Source: Prochlorococcus sp. scB245a_520K10 (GTDB lineage: Bacteria; Cyanobacteriota; Cyanobacteriia; PCC-6307; Cyanobiaceae). Taken from it: a stretch of DNA of 64,000 bases. The notes under the pieces are model-generated. The model ran no database searches. It had not been told where the DNA came from and worked only from the letters and a program-made list of their open reading frames with translations. Location: contig JFNU01000005.1 in the NCBI GenBank assembly GCA_000634515.1, positions 99,633 to 163,632 on the forward strand, given 5' to 3'. Positions within the stretch are counted from its first letter, which is position 1. Each line of letters begins with the position of its first letter. The position numbers were made by a program, and so were the translations under genes. Shown here piece by piece: positions 38,288 to 48,540 of this stretch.

Positions 38288-39622
38288 GTGTTTGATATTA
38301 GTAAAGACAACCTTTTAAAGGACTTCATTAGGTTTCCAAAAAAAAATCTTCTTATTATTTTATTATTATTAGGTTTTGGGGAATGGTTTGTCAGTGACTT
38401 AATTCATTTTGCAGGAGGCTCAATAGGATTTTTTGCCTTGTGTTTAGGAGGATATTTTTACTTAAAGAATGATAAGCCAAAATTTAATGAGCCAAATAAT
38501 TTAGATGGTTGGATAAATCTATGTAATGAGGATTTAAATTTTTTTGAAGAACTTGAAGCAACAAATGAACTAGAGAAACAGAATTCAAAAAGACAAAAAA
38601 TACTTGAATCGATTCTTAATAGATGTGAAAAAGAAAAAATAAGTTGCATTGGACAAGAAGATTATCAAAGTTGTCAGTCTGTTTTGAAAAGTCATTTTAA
38701 AGCAGATAAGTTTGACTTTGCTTTATACGAACAACTTCCTAAATACAATACTTCTCAAGTTATTCCAGAAGAAGCTTTGAAGAGTGATGGAATCTTGTAT
38801 TTTATCAACTTGCCTTTGTCGGCAAATGATTTTCTGTGGCTGGAAAAGTTTCCTAAAAATATGCCAATCTGGTTGGTGGCTTTAACTTCCAACGAAATAG
38901 AAGTCAAAAATCAAATAGAAGACCTAAAGTCTCAAATTTCAAATGACTTTAATAATAAAATTATTACTTTTGATGTGAATAAGAATGAAATAACAAATAT
39001 ACCTTTTTCGTTAAGGAAGTTTTTCATAAGTTCATCTAAAAATATTGAAAACACAAAAAAAAGGCTCTTGAAAGAACTTCATGGTGCCTGGCAATCTGAA
39101 ATTGAAGGAATAAGAAGAATGCAGTTAAAAGGTATACAAAGAAAAAATCAAATTCTTGTAGCCACAACTGTTTTCTTATCTCCTATCCCATCAATTGATG
39201 TTATGGCAATGACAGTACTAAATTCATTAATGATTAAAGAAATTAAGTCTATATGGGGATGTAATTGGTCTCCTGAAATTTTAGATAAAGTATCTAAGGA
39301 GATTTTAAAGACTGCAATTGCTCAGGGAGTTATTGAATGGAGTGGACAGACTTTAATTGGCATAACAAAATTACATGGCCCAAATTGGCTTGTTTCTGGA
39401 ACATTTCAGGCAGTCAGTGCTGCTTATTTAACAAGAGTAGTATCAAGTTCTTTGGCTGATTTTATGGCAATAACAAAAGGAGTAGAAGAACCTGATTTGG
39501 ATTTTATAAAGAAAAATTCCGAGAAAATTGTTGAAAAAGCTTTTGAAAAAGAAAAAATTAACTGGAAAGGATTTATTTCTGATATTAGAAAACCACTTAT
39601 GAAACTATCTTTTAGTTCATAA
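38288..39622 (+). CDS. DUF697-type membrane protein, P-loop-less
   Basis: The 444-residue protein has two N-terminal membrane segments (about 20-60), a middle region resembling a small GTPase-like fold (about 110-250) without any GxxxxGK(S/T) loop, and a C-terminal DUF697 domain (about 270-410) with VATTVFLSPIPSIDVMAMTVLNSLM. DUF697 proteins are often GTPases or their partners; here nucleotide binding looks lost. It starts at GTG 38288. Only 20 bp separate it from mntC, so it may be transcribed with the manganese transporter. Confidence 0.7.
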   Translation: MFDISKDNLLKDFIRFPKKNLLIILLLLGFGEWFVSDLIHFAGGSIGFFALCLGGYFYLKNDKPKFNEPNNLDGWINLCNEDLNFFEELEATNELEKQNSKRQKILESILNRCEKEKISCIGQEDYQSCQSVLKSHFKADKFDFALYEQLPKYNTSQVIPEEALKSDGILYFINLPLSANDFLWLEKFPKNMPIWLVALTSNEIEVKNQIEDLKSQISNDFNNKIITFDVNKNEITNIPFSLRKFFISSSKNIENTKKRLLKELHGAWQSEIEGIRRMQLKGIQRKNQILVATTVFLSPIPSIDVMAMTVLNSLMIKEIKSIWGCNWSPEILDKVSKEILKTAIAQGVIEWSGQTLIGITKLHGPNWLVSGTFQAVSAAYLTRVVSSSLADFMAITKGVEEPDLDFIKKNSEKIVEKAFEKEKINWKGFISDIRKPLMKLSFSS

Positions 39623-39642
39623 TCAAAGGATGAATTTTAAAT

Positions 39643-40542
39643 ATGAGAAAAAATATTCTTTTTTTAAGTTTGTTAGTTCTGATATCTCTTGCTTCAGTTT
39701 CATGTAAGAAAATATCAAATAAAAATGAAACTAAAGAAGTAATACTGGCAAGTTTCACTGTTTTGGCGGATATAGTTAGCAATGTTGCTAAAGATGATTT
39801 TATTGTTAGATCAATAACGAAACCTGGAGTTGAAGTTCATGGCTACCAACCAACTCCAAGCGATTTGGTAAATGCCTCTAGTGCTTTTGTTTTCATTGAT
39901 AATGGATTTGGATTTGAATTATGGGCCGAAAAGTTTGTTTCTAATTTAAAAGTTAAAAGAATTACTGTCGCAGAAGATTTAGATCCTCTTTTTATCAGTG
40001 AAGATTTTTATAAAGGGAAACCCAATCCTCATACCTGGATTTCTCCAAAAAGAGGGATCCTATACGTAGATATTATCGTGGATTCTTTATCAGAATTGAG
40101 GCCATCCAAAAGGACATTATTTGAAGAAAATGGAAAAATTTATAAAGATAAACTCTCTAAAATAGATAAAGAATTCTCACTTTTTATTAATAACTTAAAT
40201 AAAGACAAGAGGTATCTTGTAAGTTGTGAAGGTGCTTTTTCATATTTAACAAATGATTATGGATTAGAGGAAGTTTATTTGTGGCCAGTTAATGCTGAGA
40301 GTCAAATTACTCCCAAAAGAATGACAAGAACAATCTCTCTTATTAAAGAAAAAAATGTACCATCTGTATTTTGCGAAAGTACTGTAAGTAACGAATCTCA
40401 AATGGTTGTTGCAAAAGAAACTGGGGCTAACTTTGGAGGAAATCTATTTGTTGATTCATTATCTGATGATAGTGGGCCTGCTAGTTCCTATATAAAAATG
40501 CTTGAGCATAATTTGAATTTGATTAAAAAAGGGCTTTTTTAA
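39643..40542 (+). CDS. mntC: Manganese ABC transporter, substrate-binding lipoprotein
   Basis: It captures Mn2+ in the periplasm for the MntAB transporter; manganese feeds the photosystem II cluster. The 299-residue protein has a lipoprotein signal peptide ending near SVSC (Cys21). The metal ligands expected from MntC/PsaA-type proteins are all present: His66 (VEVHGY), His130 (NPHTW), Glu197 (SCEGAF) and Asp272 (VDSLS). The Glu at the third position, where ZnuA proteins have His, favours Mn over Zn. An AAAGGA ribosome-binding site precedes the ATG. It is the first gene of mntC-mntA-mntB. Confidence 0.88.
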   Translation: MRKNILFLSLLVLISLASVSCKKISNKNETKEVILASFTVLADIVSNVAKDDFIVRSITKPGVEVHGYQPTPSDLVNASSAFVFIDNGFGFELWAEKFVSNLKVKRITVAEDLDPLFISEDFYKGKPNPHTWISPKRGILYVDIIVDSLSELRPSKRTLFEENGKIYKDKLSKIDKEFSLFINNLNKDKRYLVSCEGAFSYLTNDYGLEEVYLWPVNAESQITPKRMTRTISLIKEKNVPSVFCESTVSNESQMVVAKETGANFGGNLFVDSLSDDSGPASSYIKMLEHNLNLIKKGLF

Positions 40543-40544
40543 TT

Positions 40545-41309
40545 ATGGAAACAATCAATTATCAAAACTTTAGGATTGATGCAGAGAATATTTGCGTAGA
40601 TTACAACGGTAAGGTGGCTTTGTATGATGCCAATTTAAGATTGAAACCTGGCCAGATTTGTGGGTTAGTAGGGATGAACGGGGCTGGTAAAACAACTTTT
40701 TTTAATGCTTTAACTGGCTTTGTAAATATTTCAAAGGGAAAAATTAGAATAAATGGAGAGTCTCTAAGATCTGCTCAAAAAGATCAGACAATTGCTTATG
40801 TTCCTCAAAATGAGGGCATTGATAGTCAATTCCCAATAAGTGTTTGGGATGTAGTGATGATGGGAAGATATGGTTCGATGAATATTTTTAGGTGTCCTAG
40901 AGAGTCTGATGTTCAGGCGGTTAAAGATGCTATTGAGAGAGTTGATCTTACTGATCATTTATCTACACCTATTGGGAACTTATCTGGAGGTCAGAGAAAA
41001 CGAACTTTTTTAGCTAGAGCAATTGCGCAAAGAGCTTCAATATTACTTCTTGATGAGCCTTTTTCAGGTGTTGATATAAGAACTGAGAAACTTATCTCAG
41101 AATTATTTATTCAATTTAAAAATGAGGGCAAAACTATATTATTATCAACACACGATATGATTCATGTCCGTGAATTTTGTGATTTGGTTCTTTTAATAAA
41201 TAAAACTGTTGTAGCTTATGGCGAGACCTCTGAAGTGTTTACCCCTGAAAATATTACAACCACTTTTGGAGGAATCTCACCTGATTTCTTGTTTGGACCT
41301 GAATCCTAA
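40545..41309 (+). CDS. mntA: Manganese ABC transporter, ATP-binding protein
   Basis: This is the cytoplasmic ATPase of the importer. The 254-residue protein has Walker A GMNGAGKT at 43-50, the Q-loop in VPQNEGID, the ABC signature LSGGQ at 146-150, Walker B ILLLDE at 166-171 and the switch His in STHDM. It belongs to the metal-importer class with mntB. Its ATG follows the mntC stop by 2 bp. Confidence 0.92.
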   Translation: METINYQNFRIDAENICVDYNGKVALYDANLRLKPGQICGLVGMNGAGKTTFFNALTGFVNISKGKIRINGESLRSAQKDQTIAYVPQNEGIDSQFPISVWDVVMMGRYGSMNIFRCPRESDVQAVKDAIERVDLTDHLSTPIGNLSGGQRKRTFLARAIAQRASILLLDEPFSGVDIRTEKLISELFIQFKNEGKTILLSTHDMIHVREFCDLVLLINKTVVAYGETSEVFTPENITTTFGGISPDFLFGPES

Positions 41310-41321
41310 ATTTTAAATTAT

Positions 41322-42194
41322 ATGGAGCTCTGTTCTTTTTTAACTTTAGATTCGTTGATAACAGATCCTTTAACTCATGACTTTATGAGAAAAGCACTTC
41401 TTATGAGTTCATTAGTTGCAGCTGTTTGTGGTTTCCTATCAAGTTATTTGACTCTTAAAGGATGGGCTTTAATGGGAGATGCAGTTTCACATTCAGTAAT
41501 GCCTGGTGTTGTGGTTGCTTATGCATTAGGTCTTCCTTTCTCATTAGGGGCATTTATTTTCGGAGTTGGTTCTGTAGCATTGATAGGGTTTATTAAGCAG
41601 AAATCTAGAGTTAAGGAAGATACTGTTATTGGCTTGGTATTTACAGGATTTTTCGCTCTTGGAATCGTATTGGTTTCTAAGATTAAAAGTAATATTGATC
41701 TCCACTCTATTCTTTTTGGTAGTCCATTAGGAATATCACTTTCAGATGTAAAACAAACTATATTTATTTCTTTATTGGTAGTAATCCTTTTATCAATTTT
41801 TAGAAAAGATTTAATGCTTTATTGTTTTGACCCTAGGCATGCAAAAACAGTTGGGATTAATGTAGTTTTTCTTCATTATTTACTCCTCACATGCTTATCT
41901 TTGGCAGCTGTTGTGGGCTTGCAGTCTGTTGGAATTATTTTGGTAGTTGCAATGTTGATTACACCAGGGGCTACAGCATATTTACTTACAGATAAGTTTG
42001 ATAATATGACAGTAATTTCAGTATTAAGTGCAATTACCTCTAGCTTAATAGGAATCTATGTTAGTTTTTGGTTTGATCTTGAAACAGGTGGATCAATTGT
42101 CTTGGCACAAACTTTTATATTTTTATTTGCTTTTTTATTCGCTCCAAGATACGGAATATTTAAGCTAAAGAAATTATTTGCCGGGTATAAATGA
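41322..42194 (+). CDS. mntB: Manganese ABC transporter, permease
   Basis: This is the membrane subunit of the importer. The 290-residue protein belongs to the ABC-3 family with eight or so membrane segments. Typical motifs are LKGWALMGDAVSHSVMPGVVVAYALG near the N-terminus, DPRHAKTVGIN in the coupling region and LVVAMLITPGATAYLLT. Its stop overlaps the start of the DUF4336 gene by 4 bp (ATGA). Confidence 0.92.
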   Translation: MELCSFLTLDSLITDPLTHDFMRKALLMSSLVAAVCGFLSSYLTLKGWALMGDAVSHSVMPGVVVAYALGLPFSLGAFIFGVGSVALIGFIKQKSRVKEDTVIGLVFTGFFALGIVLVSKIKSNIDLHSILFGSPLGISLSDVKQTIFISLLVVILLSIFRKDLMLYCFDPRHAKTVGINVVFLHYLLLTCLSLAAVVGLQSVGIILVVAMLITPGATAYLLTDKFDNMTVISVLSAITSSLIGIYVSFWFDLETGGSIVLAQTFIFLFAFLFAPRYGIFKLKKLFAGYK

Positions 42195-43363
42195 TGGTGG
42201 TCGAAGAAACTTTGAATACAAAGTGGAATTGGTGGCCATTATTCCCCTTATATCCTTATGGAAAAAAGAAAACAATTTTAAGAGAATTAATTCCTGATCA
42301 AATATGGTCCTTGGAACAAATACAGGGACTATATTATGTTGCGGTTCCAATAAGAATGACGGTAATAAAGGTTGATAATGGATTGATGCTAATAAATCCA
42401 CTGCCTCCGACAAAAGAATTAGTAAATGATTTAGAAAAATTAATTGCTATTCACGGCAAAATAAAAACAATAATTCTTCCGAGTGCCTCTGGACTAGAAC
42501 ATAAAATTGGACTGCCAGCTCTTTCAAGAATTTTTAAAGATGCAGAAATTTGGCTTTGTCCTGGACAATGGAGTTTCCCCATAAATCTACCACTAGATTT
42601 TTTAGGAATTCCGTCAAAAAGATCAAGAATACTCTTTGAGGAAGGTACACCTCATTCAAACACCTTTAAATGGTCTTCATTAGGTCCTCTGAATTTAGGA
42701 CTTGGAAGGTATCAGGAGATAAGCTGTTTCCATTATCCTACGAAAACTCTTCATGTAACAGACGCAATAGTTGGAATAGACTCTACACCACCTGAGATAT
42801 TTAATTTTGATCCAACTCCACTTCTTTTTCATTCTAGAGAGAGAGGAGATGAACCTTTGATTGATTCCATCGAACAAAGAAAAAAAGGATGGAAAAGGTT
42901 AGTCTTATTTTCATCTTTTTTGAAACCAGGTAAATTAAAAATTCCACCTTTAAAAAAAATATTCAAGTATTCGTTCAAAAAAGATCTTAGAAATTGGAGA
43001 TCTCATTTCGGCATTTATCCTTTTTTATGGGACGAAGATTGGGAATCCTCTCTTGTTGAAATAATGGGTAAAGATACTCCTAAGATTCAAATTGCACCAG
43101 TTTTACAAAAATTAATTTTTCCGCGTTCAAAAGAAGTTTTACTTACATGGTTAGAAAATATCAAGTCTCTTGAAGATATGGAATATTTGATTCCAGCCCA
43201 TTTTACGGCACCTATAAAATTTACTAGAGAAGATTGTCAAAAATTAATTAATGAAATTAATTCCCAAAATTGGGACAAACTTCCTGAGGATAATAAATTT
43301 TTGAAGGGTTTATATAAAAAGTTGTTTGAATTAGGAATAATTCCTGAAGAGGTAAATCTTTAA
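42191..43363 (+). CDS. DUF4336 protein (metallo-beta-lactamase-related)
   Basis: The 390-residue protein matches DUF4336, remote relatives of the metallo-beta-lactamase fold. Supporting features are an N-terminal Trp/Pro-rich stretch (WNWWPLFPLYPYGKKK), a VDNGLMLINPLPPT strand-loop, LPSASGLEHKIGLPALSRIFKDAEIWLCPGQW in parts, and a late IPAHFTAPI segment. The full HxHxDH zinc motif of true metallo-beta-lactamases is not seen. It overlaps mntB by 4 bp, so it is translationally coupled to the Mn transporter. Function unknown. Confidence 0.72.
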   Translation: MMVVEETLNTKWNWWPLFPLYPYGKKKTILRELIPDQIWSLEQIQGLYYVAVPIRMTVIKVDNGLMLINPLPPTKELVNDLEKLIAIHGKIKTIILPSASGLEHKIGLPALSRIFKDAEIWLCPGQWSFPINLPLDFLGIPSKRSRILFEEGTPHSNTFKWSSLGPLNLGLGRYQEISCFHYPTKTLHVTDAIVGIDSTPPEIFNFDPTPLLFHSRERGDEPLIDSIEQRKKGWKRLVLFSSFLKPGKLKIPPLKKIFKYSFKKDLRNWRSHFGIYPFLWDEDWESSLVEIMGKDTPKIQIAPVLQKLIFPRSKEVLLTWLENIKSLEDMEYLIPAHFTAPIKFTREDCQKLINEINSQNWDKLPEDNKFLKGLYKKLFELGIIPEEVNL

Positions 43364-43369
43364 AAACTA

Positions 43370-43705
43370 TTATTCTTCAATAGACATATTTTCATCATTT
43401 TTAAGAGTTTGTTCCAGCTCTTTTCTTTGCTCCATTTGTCTTAAGAAATATCCTGTCATCATCGCAGAAGATAATAAATTAGCAATGTTGTCTTTTGAAG
43501 ATGTTATTTTTACATCAAATTGATCTGAAGGAAGCATTCCAAGAAGACCTTGAACATTATGTCTAATAATTTCTTGAATATCTTCACTAGCTGACTTTGC
43601 GACTCTTTGTAAAACTTCTGGAGATTGTTTTTGTAAATATTGGATTAAATCATTCTCATCGTTTGGATCATTATTTTCAGTAGCAAGAAATTCTGGATTA
43701 AACAT
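43370..43705 (-). CDS. DUF760 protein
   Basis: The 111-residue protein matches DUF760, a cyanobacterial and plastid family of unknown function: LIQYLQKQSPEVLQRVAKSAS, EIIRHNVQGLLGMLPSDQFDVKI and LLSSAMMTGYFLRQMEQRKELEQ. It is predicted to be soluble and helical with an acidic C-terminus. It is convergent with the DUF4336 gene (6-bp gap) and 45 bp downstream of lepB. Confidence 0.8.
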   Translation of the reverse strand: MFNPEFLATENNDPNDENDLIQYLQKQSPEVLQRVAKSASEDIQEIIRHNVQGLLGMLPSDQFDVKITSSKDNIANLLSSAMMTGYFLRQMEQRKELEQTLKNDENMSIEE

Positions 43706-43750
43706 TTCTACAACTTCAAGATATAAAAACCCTACAACATCAAGTACCCA

Positions 43751-44335
43751 TTAATCTAAATTATTAAGGGCAGGGAACCGAATAGGTCCAATTTTATTAA
43801 ACGGCCAATATCTAAAAATAGCTTTACCAATAACCTTTTCATAGGGTAAAAATCCCCAAATATGTGAGTCCATACTGTTATTTCTGTTATCTCCCATCAC
43901 CCATAATGACTCTTCTGGGACAATAAAAGGCCCCATAGAATAATTAATATTTTTGTCAAAAACGTAATTTTTTTGAGCGATATCATTTAAGTAAAGGTTA
44001 CCGTCTCTTACTTCTACCTTGTCTCCAGGTATCCCAATTACTCTTTTTATTAATGCAGTATCTGCTTCATAACCAGCATTAATTAATTGTTCCGGAACGT
44101 TAAAAACAACTATTTTATTTTTTAATTTTGAAAGATTTGATTTGGATGTGATTTTGGGGGTTACTTTCTCAACAAGAATTTTATCTTGTATTTGAAGAGT
44201 TGGAAGCATTGAACCAGAAGGGATCCATCTTGGCTCTATAACCTGCCATCGTATAATTAAAGCTATAGATACCCAGATTAAAAGATTTTTTAAATCCTTT
44301 AGTATTAAATTTCTTTTTTCTTTAGTTGTGGACAT
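43751..44335 (-). CDS. lepB: Signal peptidase I
   Basis: It cleaves signal peptides of exported proteins at the membrane. The 194-residue protein has one N-terminal membrane segment (about 14-32), the catalytic Ser42 in IPSGSMLPTL, the catalytic Lys97 in LIKRVIGIPGDKV, and the conserved MGDNRNNSMDSHIWG box. Length fits the short cyanobacterial type. It is divergent from menD with 50 bp between. Confidence 0.95.
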   Translation of the reverse strand: MSTTKEKRNLILKDLKNLLIWVSIALIIRWQVIEPRWIPSGSMLPTLQIQDKILVEKVTPKITSKSNLSKLKNKIVVFNVPEQLINAGYEADTALIKRVIGIPGDKVEVRDGNLYLNDIAQKNYVFDKNINYSMGPFIVPEESLWVMGDNRNNSMDSHIWGFLPYEKVIGKAIFRYWPFNKIGPIRFPALNNLD

Positions 44336-44385
44336 GTTTTATTTAATTCAGTTATAAGGAAAATCCCAAAGTATTTACATAAATT

Positions 44386-46149
44386 ATGACATCATCTATT
44401 GAATGCAAAAATTTTCTTAGAAGTTTACAACTTTTGAATCTTCTTATAAAAATAGGAGTTCGTAATTTAATACTATGTCCTGGAAGTAGATCAGCACCCT
44501 TAGCAATAGCTGCTGGAGAATTAAATAAATTAGGACTGATAAATATTTTTAATTCAATAGATGAAAGATCTGCAGGATTCCACTCTCTTGGGATTTCTGC
44601 TGCATCAGGTAATCTTTCTTTAGTTATTACCACTTCTGGGACTGCCGTAAGTAACTTATTGCCAGCAGCAGTTGAGGCAGACCGATCTTGTAAAAGTATT
44701 ATATTTCTTACTGCTGATAGACCCTTAAGATTAAAAGATTGTGGCGCTAATCAAACAGTAAATCAAGAAGATTTTTTGAGTTCAGTCTGCAGAAGGGTTT
44801 TAAGTACAAATCTAAATGGACTTCATGAAACACAAGAAAATGAAATCTTGAATTTAGTTCGAATTACTGAGAAGCAAATATCAACCTTTCCTGGTCCTAT
44901 TCATTTAAATATTCCTATTGATAAGCCTTTAGGAATTTCATTTTTGAATAAAAAAAATGTTTTAGAGGTTTTTGAGAGAATTTATTTAAAGAAAAAATAT
45001 ATATTTCAGGCAGTTGAAATAAAGTCTGATAAAAACAAATTCTTAGAAATTTCAAAAAGTTTAAATTTAGATGAATCCGGCATTATTTTGGTGGGTCCCT
45101 ATCAAGGTTCTATAAATGACTTATCTTCTTTCAATAAATCTTTAGAACAATTACAAGAAATTACTGGTTGGCCAGTATTTGCTGATCCTGTTTCAGGAGT
45201 TTATTCTGATTTGAGAGGATTAGTTGTAAATTGGGAATTAGTCTTAAGAAAAAATAAAAATTCAATAAATTGTCATCAACTTTTGAGGCTTGGCCCCATG
45301 TCATCCTCAATTGATTTGGAGAAGTTTTTAATAAACTTTAAAGGGATACAAATTCTTATAAAAGAAAAAAACTATAGAAAATTGGACCCTATAAAAAAAT
45401 CATTTGAATATGATTTTGGGCTATCAAATTTTACAACTCTATTGTTAGAAGAATTATCAATTAACGAAAAAAATAAAAAGTCTCTTACTCCTATGGCACT
45501 AGATCTAATTGAGGAAGGCGAGAAGATTAAAGGAATTTTAAAAGAGAAAATTACTCAAGATAATCAATTTACTGAGTATATGCTTGCAAATCTTGTTCCA
45601 AAAATTTGGCCAGCTGAAAATCCTATAATGCTCTCCGCGAGCAGTCCGATTAGAGATTGGCTTACATTTTCTGAGAATAGTACTTTAACAAGAAATTGTT
45701 TCAGCTTTAGAGGAGCTTCCGGCATAGACGGTACTTTATCTCTTGCATTAGGTATTTCTAGAATTCAAAATCCTCTACTTCTTGTGACTGGAGATTTGGC
45801 TTTTATTCATGATATAAACGGTTGGCTTATTGAAAATTCAATCGACATGAATTTAACAATTCTTCTGATAAACAACAATGGCGGAAATATATTTAATCGT
45901 ATTTACAAAGAAAATTTAAAAGAGGATGAATTAAAAAAACTTTTTCTTATGCCAAAAGAAATAAATTGGCCAAAACTCGCAGAGGGCTATCAAGTAAACT
46001 TTAAAAGTGTGTCAAATTTTAAAAAATTACGAGAGGCATTCGATTGGAGCATTTCCATCCAGAAATCTGTAATAATTAAAGTTGATATTGATCCAGAAAA
46101 TGAAATTTGTGAAAAAAACGCCCTGCTAGAAAAAATAATTGGCAGTTAA
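44386..46149 (+). CDS. menD: SEPHCHC synthase (MenD)
   Basis: It is a thiamine-diphosphate enzyme joining isochorismate and 2-oxoglutarate, the first committed step of phylloquinone (photosystem I) synthesis. The 587-residue protein begins [15 protein letters not shown] with the conserved active-site region, has [13 protein letters not shown] with the Glu that activates the cofactor, [16 protein letters not shown], and the ThDP-binding [12 protein letters not shown] and NNNGGNIF near the C-terminus. It starts at ATG 44386 and is followed 35 bp later by menB. Confidence 0.95.
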   Translation: MTSSIECKNFLRSLQLLNLLIKIGVRNLILCPGSRSAPLAIAAGELNKLGLINIFNSIDERSAGFHSLGISAASGNLSLVITTSGTAVSNLLPAAVEADRSCKSIIFLTADRPLRLKDCGANQTVNQEDFLSSVCRRVLSTNLNGLHETQENEILNLVRITEKQISTFPGPIHLNIPIDKPLGISFLNKKNVLEVFERIYLKKKYIFQAVEIKSDKNKFLEISKSLNLDESGIILVGPYQGSINDLSSFNKSLEQLQEITGWPVFADPVSGVYSDLRGLVVNWELVLRKNKNSINCHQLLRLGPMSSSIDLEKFLINFKGIQILIKEKNYRKLDPIKKSFEYDFGLSNFTTLLLEELSINEKNKKSLTPMALDLIEEGEKIKGILKEKITQDNQFTEYMLANLVPKIWPAENPIMLSASSPIRDWLTFSENSTLTRNCFSFRGASGIDGTLSLALGISRIQNPLLLVTGDLAFIHDINGWLIENSIDMNLTILLINNNGGNIFNRIYKENLKEDELKKLFLMPKEINWPKLAEGYQVNFKSVSNFKKLREAFDWSISIQKSVIIKVDIDPENEICEKNALLEKIIGS

Positions 46150-46184
46150 ATTTATCATTTTCTATCTCTGAATAATTTGGTTTC

Positions 46185-47042
46185 ATGAAAGTATTACCTG
46201 GCAAAACAGCTTTAAATTGGTCAGAATGCAAATCTTATGAGGATATATTGTTTCACAAATCAGATGAGGGAATTGCGAGAATTGCAATTAATCGGCCTGA
46301 AAAAAGAAATGCATTTAGGCCACAAACTGTAGATGAACTCATTAACGCATTTAATATTGTAAGAAATGATGAAACTATTGGAGTAGTTCTCTTTACAGGT
46401 GCGGGACCTGACAAGAAAGGTATTTATTCTTTTTGCTCTGGAGGCGATCAAAGTGTAAGAGGTGAAAATGGATATAAAAATGATAAAGGGAAGCAGAGAT
46501 TAAATGTACTTGAACTTCAGAGATTAATAAGAAGTTTACCTAAAGTGGTTATTGCCTTAGTTCCTGGCTTTGCAATTGGAGGAGGTCAGGTACTTCATTT
46601 AATTTGTGATCTCAGTATCGCCTCTGAAAATGCAATATTTGGTCAAACGGGTCCAAGAGTTGGTAGTTTTGATGCGGGATTTGGATCTAGTTATTTAGCA
46701 AGACTTGTTGGTCAAAGAAAAGCAAAAGAAATTTGGTTTTTATGTAGAAAATATAATTCCAAGGAAGCTCTTAGGATGGGCTTGATAAATGCAATAACAA
46801 AGATTGAAGAATTAGAAGCTGAGGGTGTAATCTGGGCAAGAGAGATTTTACGAAATAGTCCAACTGCTATTCGTATTCTTAAAGCTTCATTCAATGCCGA
46901 GAATGATGGAATTGCGGGTATTCAAGAGTTATCTGGATACGCAACTCAATTATTTTATTCGACTGAAGAAGCTCAAGAAGGTAGAGATGCCTTTCTTGAA
47001 AAGCGTCCACCAGACTTTTCTGACTATAATTGGACACCATAG
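46185..47042 (+). CDS. menB: 1,4-dihydroxy-2-naphthoyl-CoA synthase
   Basis: It cyclises succinylbenzoyl-CoA in phylloquinone synthesis. The 285-residue crotonase-fold protein has [17 protein letters not shown], the oxyanion-hole [32 protein letters not shown] and [23 protein letters not shown], with the MenB-typical extended C-terminus [10 protein letters not shown]. Length is standard. It lies between menD and glgA on the plus strand. Confidence 0.96.
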   Translation: MKVLPGKTALNWSECKSYEDILFHKSDEGIARIAINRPEKRNAFRPQTVDELINAFNIVRNDETIGVVLFTGAGPDKKGIYSFCSGGDQSVRGENGYKNDKGKQRLNVLELQRLIRSLPKVVIALVPGFAIGGGQVLHLICDLSIASENAIFGQTGPRVGSFDAGFGSSYLARLVGQRKAKEIWFLCRKYNSKEALRMGLINAITKIEELEAEGVIWAREILRNSPTAIRILKASFNAENDGIAGIQELSGYATQLFYSTEEAQEGRDAFLEKRPPDFSDYNWTP

Positions 47043-47076
47043 TTTATTTTCAAAAGAACTTTTTAAATAATTATCA

Positions 47077-48528
47077 ATGAGAATTCTTCTTGCCGCTGCT
47101 GAATGTGCTCCAATGATCAAAGTTGGAGGTATGGGAGATGTAGTTGGTTCGTTACCTCCATCTTTGATAAAACTTGGTCACGATGTAAGGGTAATAATTC
47201 CTGGATATGGGAAATTGTGGAGTCTTTTAGAGGTATCTAGTGAACCAGTCTTTAGTGCAAATACAATGGGCACTGATTTCGCCGTATATGAAGCAAAACA
47301 TCCTATTCATAATTATGTAATTTACCTAGTTGGGCATCCTACATTTGACTCTGACCAAATATACGGAGGCGAAAATGAAGACTGGCGCTTTACATTTTTT
47401 GCTAGCGCAACTGCAGAATTTGCATGGAATTGCTGGAAACCTCAAGTTCTCCATTGCCATGATTGGCACACTGGAATGATTCCTGTGTGGATGCATCAAG
47501 ACCCTGAAATTAGCACTGTTTTCACAATTCATAATTTAAAATACCAAGGACCTTGGAGATGGAAACTAGAAAAAATGACTTGGTGTCCTTGGTATATGCA
47601 CGGAGACCACACAATGGCAGCGGCTATGTTGTACGCAGATAGGGTAAATGCTGTTTCGCCCACTTATGCTGATGAAATTAAAACTCATGAATATGGGGAA
47701 AGCCTTGAAGGATTACTTAACTACATATCTGGTAAATTGCGAGGTATTCTTAATGGTATAGATCTAGATGAATGGAATCCAGGAAAAGATCCAGTTCTTC
47801 CAGCAAAATTTAGTATTAAAAATTTAGAAAAGAGGAGCGAAAATAAGAAAATACTTCAGAGAGAAATGGGCCTTGAAGTTAATCCTAAAAAATATCTTTT
47901 AGGGATGGTTAGTAGGTTGGTTGATCAGAAAGGAGTTGATTTACTTCTACAAGTTTCAAGAAGACTTTTAGCATATACAGATTCGCAAATAGCTGTTTTA
48001 GGGACCGGTGATAGATATTTAGAATCAGGATTATGGCAACTGGCATTAGATTACCCAGGCAGATTTTCAGTATTTCTTACCTATGATGATTCTTTATCAA
48101 GGCTTATATATGGTGGCTCTGATGCATTTTTAATGCCAAGTAGATTCGAACCTTGTGGTATTAGTCAACTTCTTGCTATGAGATATGGCTCGATCCCAAT
48201 TGTAAGGAGAGTTGGAGGTTTGGTTGACACAGTTTTACCTCATGACCCAGAAAATAAAAGTGGTACAGGTTTTTGCTTTGATCGCTTTGAGCCTATAGAT
48301 TTCTATACTTCATTAGTAAGATCTTGGGAGGCCTTCAGGCATAAAGATAGTTGGGAATTACTGCAAAAAAGAGCAATGAGCCAAGAGTTCAGTTGGCAAA
48401 GATCAGCTCTCGAATACGAAATTATGTATAAAGATGTTTGCGGAATAAAGGAGCCATCTCCAGATTTTGCTGAAGTTGAAAAGTTCTCTTATGGTCAATC
48501 TGCTGATCCATCTTTAAAAAATGTATGA
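47077..48528 (+). CDS. glgA: Glycogen synthase
   Basis: It transfers glucose from ADP-glucose onto glycogen. The 483-residue GT5 enzyme has the ADP-glucose-binding [13 protein letters not shown] at the N-terminus, [20 protein letters not shown], and the C-terminal Rossmann motif [28 protein letters not shown]. The KxGG motif has Met rather than Leu next to it, a small change. It lies 34 bp after menB; glgB is encoded apart. Confidence 0.96.
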   Translation: MRILLAAAECAPMIKVGGMGDVVGSLPPSLIKLGHDVRVIIPGYGKLWSLLEVSSEPVFSANTMGTDFAVYEAKHPIHNYVIYLVGHPTFDSDQIYGGENEDWRFTFFASATAEFAWNCWKPQVLHCHDWHTGMIPVWMHQDPEISTVFTIHNLKYQGPWRWKLEKMTWCPWYMHGDHTMAAAMLYADRVNAVSPTYADEIKTHEYGESLEGLLNYISGKLRGILNGIDLDEWNPGKDPVLPAKFSIKNLEKRSENKKILQREMGLEVNPKKYLLGMVSRLVDQKGVDLLLQVSRRLLAYTDSQIAVLGTGDRYLESGLWQLALDYPGRFSVFLTYDDSLSRLIYGGSDAFLMPSRFEPCGISQLLAMRYGSIPIVRRVGGLVDTVLPHDPENKSGTGFCFDRFEPIDFYTSLVRSWEAFRHKDSWELLQKRAMSQEFSWQRSALEYEIMYKDVCGIKEPSPDFAEVEKFSYGQSADPSLKNV

Positions 48529-48540
48529 CTTAACATATTA

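Noticed and set aside
41882..41892. ACTCCTCACAT, close to the conserved ACUCCUCACAC core of the picocyanobacterial small RNA Yfr1
   Set aside because: It lies inside the mntB coding region, lacks the flanking stems, and Yfr1 is known from another gene neighbourhood; a near match of this length is expected by chance.
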